Assembly (NCBI GenBank): GCA_024641225.1
Contig: JAHEDN010000153.1
Coordinates: 1 to 6,407 of the forward strand
Source: Burkholderiales bacterium
GTDB taxonomy: Bacteria > Pseudomonadota > Gammaproteobacteria > Burkholderiales > Burkholderiaceae_F
Reading direction: 5' to 3'
Length of the DNA stretch: 6,407 nt
The notes beneath the pieces were generated by a model. That model ran no database searches. It saw nothing but the letters and a program-made list of their open reading frames with translations, and was not told the DNA's origin. Every line of letters starts with the position of its first letter. Positions within the stretch are counted from its first letter, which is position 1. Made by a program: the position numbers and the translations under genes. This document shows, piece by piece, positions 1-5,323 of the stretch.

Positions 1-969
1 GCGGTAGATGCAGTGCACGCTTTCGGCGCCCAGCCTCAGCGAGACGCGCAACGCATCCATTGCCGTGTTGCCGGCGCCGATCACCGCGACGTGCTTGCCG
101 GGCAACAGCGGCGTGTCGAAATTGGGAAAATCGCGCGCCCGCATCAGATTGCAGCGGGTGAGCAGTTCGTTGGCCGACAGCACGCCGTTCAGCGACTCGC
201 CCGGGATGCCCATGAAGCTCGGATACCCGGCGCCGGTGCCGACGAACACCGCGTGAAAGCCCATCTCGGTCAGCATCTGCTCGATGGTGAACAGGCGGCC
301 TACCAGCGTGTTGGATTCGAAGCGGATGCCCAGCTTGCGCAGGTTGTCGATCTCGGCGTTGATGACTTCGTTGGGCAGGCGGAAGTCCGGGATGCCGTAC
401 TTGAGCACGCCTCCGGGTTCATGCAGCGCCTCGTAGACGACCACCTCGCAGCCCGCTTTGGCGAGGTCCGCGGCGCAGGCCATTCCGGCCGGGCCGGAAC
501 CGACGATGCCGACACGGAAGCCGGCCGGTTCGATGTACGGGACGCTGGCCCAGCCCTCGCGGATCGCCATGTCGCCCACGAAGCGTTCGAGGCGGCCGAT
601 CGCGACCGGCTCGAGCGTCTGCCCGACCGTGCACACGCCTTCGCACTGGTTCTCCTGCGGGCAGACGCGGCCGCAGATCGCCGGCAGCAGGTTGGTGTCG
701 GTGAGGATGTCGTAGGCACCGTGATAGTGCTTCTCGTTGATCTTCTGGATGAATCCCGGGATGTCGATCTCCACCGGGCAGCCGCGCACGCACGGCTGGT
801 CCGGGCACATCAGGCAGCGCTCGGCCTCGCGCGTGGCTTCCTGCACGTTGTAGCCGCACGAGACTTCAGTGAAATTCGTTGCCCGCTCGAGCGGGTCTTG
901 TTCTTGAATCGGGGTCCGCTCCTGCGGAATGGTTCGGATCGTTTTCTTCTTCGTCGCCATCGCCATCAT
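1..969 (-). CDS. nfnB: NfnB/GltD-type FAD and iron-sulfur NAD(P)H oxidoreductase large subunit, 3' end outside window
   Basis: This is the flavin and iron-sulfur large subunit of an NfnAB/SudAB-type NAD(P)H oxidoreductase, a family often labelled NADPH-dependent glutamate synthase. The first 323 codons are visible and the frame is open at the left edge; relatives are about 460-480 residues, so roughly the last third is missing. Eight cysteines in two sets, C52/C55/C60/C64 and C99/C103/C109/C113, match the N-terminal [4Fe-4S] module of the GltD family. The FAD Rossmann motif GSGPAG lies at residues 157-162, with an acidic E180 ending the next strand; a second dinucleotide motif, GAGNTA, at 298-303 should bind NAD(P)H. 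The start ATG at 969 overlaps the nfnA stop (ATGA), implying translational coupling. In-frame ATGs at 966 and 960 are alternatives, and no strong Shine-Dalgarno is visible. The nfnA neighbour and the absence of a gltB gene in the window favour Nfn/Sud over glutamate synthase. The exact substrate pair is inference; the family call is firm. Confidence 0.85.
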   Translation of the reverse strand, partial: MMAMATKKKTIRTIPQERTPIQEQDPLERATNFTEVSCGYNVQEATREAERCLMCPDQPCVRGCPVEIDIPGFIQKINEKHYHGAYDILTDTNLLPAICGRVCPQENQCEGVCTVGQTLEPVAIGRLERFVGDMAIREGWASVPYIEPAGFRVGIVGSGPAGMACAADLAKAGCEVVVYEALHEPGGVLKYGIPDFRLPNEVINAEIDNLRKLGIRFESNTLVGRLFTIEQMLTEMGFHAVFVGTGAGYPSFMGIPGESLNGVLSANELLTRCNLMRARDFPNFDTPLLPGKHVAVIGAGNTAMDALRVSLRLGAESVHCIYR

Positions 970-1886
970 CCATCCGTGGAGGGGCGGTCGAGCGACGTGA
1001 CCTCCATCTCGGTTTCGACCGTGCCGCGCAGCCGGCACGCCTCCTGGAAGCGCTCGAGCGCCTCGCGTTCGGACTGCTTGAAGCGCACCAGGCGCGCCAT
1101 CAGATCGTCGAAGTCGACCTGGTGTCCGTCGAAGTCGGGGCCGTCGACGCAGGCGAACTTGACCTGATCGCCGATCTTCACCCGGCAGCCGCCGCACATG
1201 CCGGTGCCGTCGACCATCACCGGATTAAGGCTGACGATGGTCTTGATCTTGTGCGGCCGCGTGGTCTCGGCGCAGCCCTTCATCATGATCGGCGGGCCGA
1301 TCGCGACGACCTCGTCGATGTCCGCCTGGGCGGCGATCGCCTGCTTGATCCCTTCGGTGACCAGACCCTTGATGCCGGCCGAACCGTCGTCGGTGCAGAC
1401 GATAAGTTCGTCGCAAACGGCGCGGAACTTGTCCTCCCAGAACATCAGGTCGCGGTTGCGGAAGCCGATCACGCCGATCACGTAGGCGCCGCTTTCCTTG
1501 TAGCCGCGTGCCTGCGGATAGATCGGCGCCACGCCGAGTCCGCCGCCAACGCAGACCACCTTCTTCGCCGCGCCGATATGGCTCGGAATGCCCATCGGTC
1601 CGACCACGGCAAACAGACTGGTGCCGACGCGGCAATTGGCCTGCATTTCCCGGGTGGTCTTGCCGACCGCCTGGATCACCAGCGTGATCGTGCCCTTGAC
1701 GGCATCGAAATCCGCAATCGTCAGCGGAATCCGCTCGCCGTGCTCATGCTCCATCACGATGACGAACTGGCCCGGTTTGGCGGCCCTGGCCATCATCGGA
1801 TGTTCGATTTCCAGCAGGTAGGTGACGTCGGAGAAATCCTCGCGCGCGACGATGCGGTAACCCGCTGCAGATGCTGTGTCCGGCAT
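966..1886 (-). CDS. nfnA: NfnA/SudB-type FAD/NAD-binding iron-sulfur small subunit
   Basis: This 306-residue protein belongs to the ferredoxin-NADP reductase-like family that includes NfnA, SudB and the dihydroorotate dehydrogenase electron-transfer subunit PyrK. In Nfn it carries FAD, the NAD(H) site and a [2Fe-2S] cluster, and transfers electrons to or from the large subunit. Visible here are a flavin-binding RIPLTIAD segment at residues 52-59, the glycine-rich nucleotide motif GGGLGVAPI at 114-122, and a C-terminal cluster motif DGTGMCGGC with C231 and C234 followed by C246. D226 could be the fourth cluster ligand, as an Asp ligand has been described in Nfn structures. The last ~35 residues form a charged, probably helical tail. 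I place the start at ATG 1886 because AAGGAG lies just upstream; a GTG at 1901 in the same frame would put that site inside the gene. It is first in its unit and is followed by nfnB with a 4-base overlap. The symbol is by family resemblance; SudB is the main alternative. Confidence 0.8.
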   Translation of the reverse strand: MPDTASAAGYRIVAREDFSDVTYLLEIEHPMMARAAKPGQFVIVMEHEHGERIPLTIADFDAVKGTITLVIQAVGKTTREMQANCRVGTSLFAVVGPMGIPSHIGAAKKVVCVGGGLGVAPIYPQARGYKESGAYVIGVIGFRNRDLMFWEDKFRAVCDELIVCTDDGSAGIKGLVTEGIKQAIAAQADIDEVVAIGPPIMMKGCAETTRPHKIKTIVSLNPVMVDGTGMCGGCRVKIGDQVKFACVDGPDFDGHQVDFDDLMARLVRFKQSEREALERFQEACRLRGTVETEMEVTSLDRPSTDG

Positions 1887-1890
1887 AGTG

Positions 1891-1896
1891 CTCCTT
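1891..1896 (-). promoter_or_regulatory. Shine-Dalgarno site of nfnA
   Basis: On the minus strand AAGGAG stands 4 nt before ATG 1886. It is a near-ideal ribosome binding site and decides the start against GTG 1901. Just upstream, 1897-1909 is a short hairpin (GCCAC, 3-nt loop, GTGGC) that could affect access to the site. Confidence 0.8.
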
Positions 1897-1960
1897 GCCA
1901 CTGCGTGGCTCTTTCCCGCTGCGCTGGATTCCGGGAAGCCGCCGCGGGATCCTCATGCGC

Positions 1961-1976
1961 CGCCCGAATTCGGGCG
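1961..1976. repeat. 16-bp perfect palindrome in the nfnA leader region
   Basis: CGCCCGAATTCGGGCG reads identically on both strands. It could be a dimeric-regulator operator, or in RNA a 6-bp stem with an AATT/AAUU loop. It lies 75 nt upstream of the nfnA start and would fall in the transcript if the candidate promoter at 1991-2019 is real. There is no U-tract, so it is not a typical intrinsic terminator. Its right half, ATTCGGGCG (1968-1976), recurs at 2150-2158. Confidence 0.7.
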
Positions 1977-1990
1977 AAGCTTCCGCTAGT

Positions 1991-2019
1991 GGGATACACC
2001 GTGTCTTGATCTCGGGCAA
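1991..2019 (-). promoter_or_regulatory. Weak sigma70-like promoter candidate for nfnAB
   Basis: On the minus strand TTGCCC (2019-2014) is followed after 17 nt by TATCCC (1996-1991). The matches to TTGACA and TATAAT are only 4/6 and 3/6, but the spacing is ideal and the position suits a leader of about 100 nt before nfnA. Such matches arise readily by chance, so this is tentative. Confidence 0.25.
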
Positions 2020-2027
2020 GGAGGGGG

Positions 2028-2122
2028 GGATTGGAGCCCGGCGGCTCTGCCGCGTTGGCGGCGATGCCGAAATCCGCTGCTCGACCCCGAGCTTGCTGCC
2101 GCCCAACGGCAGAGTCCAATCC
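2028..2122. repeat. 95-nt nested imperfect inverted repeat
   Basis: The outer arms are GGATTGGA (2028-2035) and TCCAATCC (2115-2122). Continuing inward on the right without a gap and on the left after a 9-nt bulge, CTCTGCCG (2045-2052) pairs with CGGCAGAG (2107-2114). Next, TTGG (2055-2058) pairs with CCAA (2103-2106) and CGG (2059-2061) with CCG (2099-2101), with small bulges. At the tip sits a separate perfect hairpin, GCTCG (2079-2083) with CGAGC (2088-2092) around a 4-nt loop. Over 25 pairs are thus arranged co-linearly. It could be a dispersed stem-loop repeat, a non-autonomous mobile remnant, or a structured RNA. There is no poly-U tail, no transposase gene and no obvious target-site duplication. 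The pairing is directly visible; its role is unknown. Confidence 0.7.
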
Positions 2123-2144
2123 GGGCCGCGATGCCCTGCGCCAG

Positions 2145-2158
2145 CGCCCATTCGGGCG
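2145..2158. repeat. Small hairpin related to the 1961-1976 palindrome
   Basis: CGCCC (2145-2149) and GGGCG (2154-2158) enclose an ATTC loop. The segment ATTCGGGCG (2150-2158) is identical to 1968-1976, and both copies are followed by a similar CTTC-containing tail. The pair lies either side of the larger inverted repeat. It could be a second regulator half-site or part of the same repeat unit. Confidence 0.5.
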
Positions 2159-2180
2159 GCTTCGCCATGGCCCGACAAGG

Positions 2181-2209
2181 GTGAATCCATGACTCCGTGA
2201 TGCTACCAT
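2181..2209 (+). promoter_or_regulatory. Extended -10 promoter candidate for sucAB
   Basis: TGCTACCAT (2201-2209) fits an extended -10 (TGn followed by a hexamer matching TATAAT at 4/6). A poor -35, GTGAAT (2181-2186, 3/6), lies 17 nt upstream. Transcription would begin near 2216, giving a leader of about 150 nt before sucA. This is the best candidate I see in that stretch, but it is not strong. Confidence 0.3.
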
Positions 2210-2215
2210 CGCGCG

Positions 2216-2367
2216 CTCGGTCTGCAGGGGCCCGTCACTGGCGCCTCGTGCCGACTGCACGCGAACCGTGACGCCGTGAAGCGGCAAAGCGGCACCCGAA
2301 CGCGGCGCCCGGAGGTGACCGCAGCGGGCATCCTGGGCGAGAAACTCGTTTTCAAGGGACGAACGCG
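2216..2367 (+). promoter_or_regulatory. Structured 5' leader of sucA, possible cis-regulatory RNA
   Basis: A nested stem is formed by CGTCAC (2233-2238) with GTGACG (2268-2273), enclosing CGTGC (2247-2251) with GCACG (2257-2261) around a 5-nt loop. Further on, GCCCG (2307-2311) can pair with CGGGC (2325-2329), or CGCCC (2306-2310) with GGGCG (2335-2339). Next to the ribosome site, hairpin CGAG (2338-2341)/CTCG (2345-2348) competes with CGTT (2347-2350)/AACG (2362-2365), whose loop holds the Shine-Dalgarno. A conserved 'sucA RNA' motif is known upstream of sucA in Burkholderiales; I cannot confirm that this leader matches it. In GC-rich DNA some short stems occur by chance. Confidence 0.4.
2354..2359 (+). 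promoter_or_regulatory. Shine-Dalgarno site of sucA
   Basis: AAGGGA ends 8 nt before ATG 2368. It supports that start, which also matches the conserved N-terminus of the E1 family. The site would lie in the loop of the 2347-2365 hairpin and directly after the competing 2338-2348 hairpin. Confidence 0.8.
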
Positions 2368-5223
2368 ATGATCCGTCAGCTGCAGCTGAACTCCTACCTG
2401 TTTGGCGGTAATGCTCCGTACGTCGAGGAGCTTTACGAGAAATATCTCGACAACCCCGCCTCGGTGCCCGACAAGTGGCGCACCTATTTCGACCAGATGC
2501 AGCTGGTGCCAGCCGCCGACGGCTCGGCGAGCACACCCGACGTCGCGCACGCGCCGATCGTCGAGTCGTTTGCCCTGCGCGCCAAGAGCGGTGCGCTGCG
2601 CCCTTTAGTGGCGCCGACCGACCTCTCGGTTGCGCGCAAGCAGGTCCACGTCCAGTCGATCATCGCCGCCTATCGGTTCCTCGGCGCGCGCTGGGCAGAC
2701 CTCGACCCGCTGAAGCGCCAGGAGCGACCGGCCATTGCCGAGCTGGAGCCCGGCTTCTACGACCTGACCGAAGCCGACATGGACATCGTCTTCTCGGCCT
2801 CGAACACTTACTTCGGCCAGGAGCAGATGACGCTGCGCGAGATCATCAAGGCGCTGCGGCAGACCTATTGCGGCACGATCGGCGCCGAGTTCATGTACAT
2901 CACCGACCCGGCGCAGAAGCGCTGGTGGCAGCAGCGGCTCGAATCGACGCGCTCGACGCCGAGCTTCACCGGCGAGGAGAAGCGGCGCATCCTCGATCGG
3001 CTGACCGCCGCCGAGGGACTCGAGCGGTTCCTGCACACCAAGTACGTCGGCCAGAAGCGCTTTTCGCTGGAGGGCGGCGAGAGCTTCATTGCGGCGATGG
3101 ACGAGGTCGTGCAACGGGGCGGCGAAAACGGCGTCGAGGAAATCGTCATCGGCATGGCCCACCGCGGCCGGCTGAACGTGCTGGTTAACACGCTCGGCAA
3201 GATGCCGAAGGACCTGTTCGCCGAGTTCGAAGGCAAGGCCGCCGGCGACCTGCCGGCCGGCGACGTCAAGTACCACATGGGCTTCTCCAGCGACGTGCCA
3301 ACGCCCGGCGGCCCGCTGCACCTGTCGCTGGCCTTCAACCCGTCGCACCTGGAGATCGTCAACCCGGTAGTCGAGGGCTCGGTACGCGCGCGGCAGGAGC
3401 GGCGCGGCGACGTCGAGGGCGCCAAGGTGGTACCCGTGATCGTGCACGGCGACGCGGCCTTCGCCGGCCAGGGCGTGGTGATGGAGACGCTCAACCTGGC
3501 GCAGACGCGCGGTTACGGCACCGGCGGCACGGTGCACATCGTGATCAACAACCAGATCGGCTTCACCACCTCCGATCCGCGCGACACGCGCTCGACGCTG
3601 TACTGCACCGACGTCGTGAAGATGATCGAGGCGCCGGTGCTGCACGTGAACGGCGACGACGCGGAGGCGGTGGTTTTCGCGGTCCAGCTGGCGATGGACT
3701 ACCGGCGGCAGTTCAGCAGCGACGTGGTGATCGACATCGTCTGCTTCCGTCGCCTCGGCCACAACGAGCAGGACACGCCGGCGGTCACCCAGCCGCTGAT
3801 GTACAAGCGCATCGGCCAGCACCCCGGCACGCGCAAGCTCTACGCCGACAAGCTCATCACACAGGGCGTGCTGGCCGCCGGCGAGCCGGACGAGATGGTG
3901 AAGGCGTATCGGGCGGCGATGGACGAGGGCCGGCACACCGTCGACCCAGTGCTCACCAACTACAAGAGAAAGTACTCGGTCGACTGGTCGCCGTTCCTCC
4001 ACCGCAAGTGGACCGACCACGCCGACACCGCCGTGCCGCTAGCCGAGCTGAAGCGGCTGGGAGAGCGGATCACGACGATCCCCGAAGGCTTCAAGCTGCA
4101 CCCGCTGGTCGAGAAGGTGATTGCCGATCGCCGCGCGATGGCCGAGGGCACGCAGCGGCTCGATTGGGGGATGGGCGAGCACCTCGCGTTCGCCTCGCTC
4201 GTCTCCGGCGGCTACCCGGTGCGCATCACCGGCCAGGACAGCGGCCGTGGCACCTTTACTCACCGACACTCGGTACTGCACAGGCAGAACCGCGAGCGCT
4301 GGGACGAGGGCACCTACGTCCCGCTGCAGAACGTCTCCGAGAAGCAGGCGCTCTTTACGGTTATCGATTCGGTGCTCTCCGAGGAGGCCGTGCTGGCCTT
4401 CGAGTACGGCTACGCCAGCGCCGAGCCGAACACGCTGGTGATCTGGGAGGCGCAGTTCGGCGACTTCGTCAACGGCGCCCAGGTCGTGATCGACCAGTTC
4501 ATCAGTTCCGGCGAAGTGAAGTGGGGCCGCCAGGCGGCACTGACGCTGATGCTTCCGCACGGCTACGAAGGCCAGGGCCCTGAGCACTCCTCGGCCCGCC
4601 TTGAGCGCTTCCTGCAAATGGCGGCGGACAACAACATGCAGATCGCGCAGCCGACCTCGGCAGCGCAGATCTTCCATCTGCTGCGGCTGCAGATGATCCG
4701 CCCACTGCGCAAGCCGCTGGTGATCATGACGCCCAAGTCGCTGCTGCGGCACAAGGACGCGACGTCCGAACTCGCCGACCTCGCCCGAGGCGAGTTCCAG
4801 ACGGTGATCGGCGAAACAGGGGCAGTCGATCCGAAGAAGGTCAAGCGGGTCATCGCCTGCTCGGGCAAGGTCTACTACGACCTGCTGGCGACGCGGCGTG
4901 ACCGCGACGTCGACGACGTCGCCGTGCTGCGGATCGAGCAACTCTACCCGTTCCCGCACAAGGCGCTGGCGAGCGAATTGAAGCAGTATCCGCGCGCCAC
5001 CGAAATCGTCTGGTGCCAGGACGAGCCGGCCAACCAGGGCGCCTGGTTCTACGTGCAGCACCACATCCTGGAGAACATGGCCGACGGCCAGCGGCTCGGC
5101 TACGCCGGCCGGCCGGCATCGGCATCGCCCGCGGTGGGCTACTACGCCAAGCACAACGAGCAGCAGAAAGCGCTGCTCGACGCCGCCTTCAGCAAACTCA
5201 AGGGGATGCTGCTGCACAAGTGA
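2368..5223 (+). CDS. sucA: 2-oxoglutarate dehydrogenase E1 component (thiamine diphosphate-dependent)
   Basis: SucA decarboxylates 2-oxoglutarate on thiamine diphosphate and passes the succinyl group to the lipoyl arm of SucB in the cytosolic TCA-cycle complex. The protein is complete at 951 residues, close to the usual 930-960. Residues 8-43 are the conserved E2-binding N-terminus. The thiamine/pyrophosphate half includes GMAHRGRLN (262-270, His265), KYHMGFSSD with His303 (probably equivalent to active-site His260 and His298 of the E. coli enzyme), and the cofactor/metal motif GDAAF (361-365) through INNQ (393-396). RLGHNEQDTP follows at 462-471. The transketolase-like pyrimidine domain carries DSGRGTFTHRH (624-634) and FEYGYA (678-683), where E679 is the likely catalytic glutamate; LPHGYEGQGPEHSSARLERF is at 729-748. 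WCQDEPANQGAWFY (882-895) marks the C-terminal domain. No truncation or lost active-site residue is visible. It is first in its unit; sucB follows after 100 nt with no terminator seen. The identification is essentially certain. Confidence 0.99.
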   Translation: MIRQLQLNSYLFGGNAPYVEELYEKYLDNPASVPDKWRTYFDQMQLVPAADGSASTPDVAHAPIVESFALRAKSGALRPLVAPTDLSVARKQVHVQSIIAAYRFLGARWADLDPLKRQERPAIAELEPGFYDLTEADMDIVFSASNTYFGQEQMTLREIIKALRQTYCGTIGAEFMYITDPAQKRWWQQRLESTRSTPSFTGEEKRRILDRLTAAEGLERFLHTKYVGQKRFSLEGGESFIAAMDEVVQRGGENGVEEIVIGMAHRGRLNVLVNTLGKMPKDLFAEFEGKAAGDLPAGDVKYHMGFSSDVPTPGGPLHLSLAFNPSHLEIVNPVVEGSVRARQERRGDVEGAKVVPVIVHGDAAFAGQGVVMETLNLAQTRGYGTGGTVHIVINNQIGFTTSDPRDTRSTLYCTDVVKMIEAPVLHVNGDDAEAVVFAVQLAMDYRRQFSSDVVIDIVCFRRLGHNEQDTPAVTQPLMYKRIGQHPGTRKLYADKLITQGVLAAGEPDEMVKAYRAAMDEGRHTVDPVLTNYKRKYSVDWSPFLHRKWTDHADTAVPLAELKRLGERITTIPEGFKLHPLVEKVIADRRAMAEGTQRLDWGMGEHLAFASLVSGGYPVRITGQDSGRGTFTHRHSVLHRQNRERWDEGTYVPLQNVSEKQALFTVIDSVLSEEAVLAFEYGYASAEPNTLVIWEAQFGDFVNGAQVVIDQFISSGEVKWGRQAALTLMLPHGYEGQGPEHSSARLERFLQMAADNNMQIAQPTSAAQIFHLLRLQMIRPLRKPLVIMTPKSLLRHKDATSELADLARGEFQTVIGETGAVDPKKVKRVIACSGKVYYDLLATRRDRDVDDVAVLRIEQLYPFPHKALASELKQYPRATEIVWCQDEPANQGAWFYVQHHILENMADGQRLGYAGRPASASPAVGYYAKHNEQQKALLDAAFSKLKGMLLHK

Positions 5224-5323
5224 AGCGTGAAGCCCGCCCGGTGCGCCGCCTGCCCAGCGCCCGCCTCGCATCCCGGCCTTGGACTCTCACGTCTCACCTT
5301 CTACTTTCTCGCGGAAGACCAAG
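5224..5323 (+). other. sucA-sucB intergenic spacer with pyrimidine-rich tract
   Basis: The 100-nt spacer has no open frame of note and no intrinsic terminator, so cotranscription of sucA and sucB is likely. Positions 5283-5310 are strongly pyrimidine-rich with a single G, unlike the surrounding DNA. Such a C/T-rich, G-poor stretch could be bound by Rho or another RNA-binding protein, but this is speculative. Confidence 0.6.
5312..5317 (+). promoter_or_regulatory. Shine-Dalgarno site of sucB
   Basis: GGAAGA lies 6 nt before ATG 5324. It is a moderate site that supports the chosen start, which gives the expected N-terminus of an E2 lipoyl domain. Confidence 0.7.

Larger units (their letters stand above)
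1887..2367. other. 481-nt divergent intergenic region between nfnA and sucA
   Basis: No credible gene was found here. Several open frames cross the gap on both strands, but their translations resemble no family I recognise, they lack good ribosome sites, and they overlap structured non-coding DNA. No tRNA or CRISPR structure is seen. The region must hold the start signals of both divergent units. It carries a 16-bp palindrome (1961-1976), a long nested inverted repeat (2028-2122), a small hairpin (2145-2158), weak promoter candidates for each direction, and the sucA leader (about 2216-2367). In betaproteobacteria sucA is commonly preceded closely by sdh and gltA (citrate synthase) genes, so this gap with a divergent neighbour is a departure from the usual order. 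Confidence 0.85.

Noticed and set aside
13..1167. 384-codon plus-strand open frame opposite nfnB and the end of nfnA
   Set aside because: It is antisense to a gene with clear motifs, its translation resembles no known family, and it is rich in His/Asp/Arg/Ala as expected for a reverse-complement shadow in GC-rich DNA.
879..2009. 376-codon plus-strand open frame opposite nfnA
   Set aside because: It is a shadow of nfnA codon bias, with no recognisable domain and no ribosome site of note.
2028..2122. Inverted repeat as an intrinsic terminator or tRNA-like gene
   Set aside because: There is no U-run after either arm, it lies upstream of both genes rather than after one, and the arms do not form a cloverleaf or carry T-loop bases.
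1744..2536. Overlapping open frames across the nfnA-sucA gap on both strands (e.g. 1793-2536 and 1744-2190 minus, 1895-2200 plus)
   Set aside because: They run into neighbouring genes, cross the structured inverted repeat, and give Arg/Pro/Ser-rich translations without known motifs.
2605..4020. 471-codon minus-strand open frame inside sucA
   Set aside because: It lies wholly antisense to conserved E1 motifs, and its low-complexity translation is typical of a GC-rich shadow frame.
4039..5271. 410-codon minus-strand open frame opposite the 3' half of sucA
   Set aside because: Same reasoning: antisense to the conserved transketolase-like and C-terminal domains, with no recognisable family.
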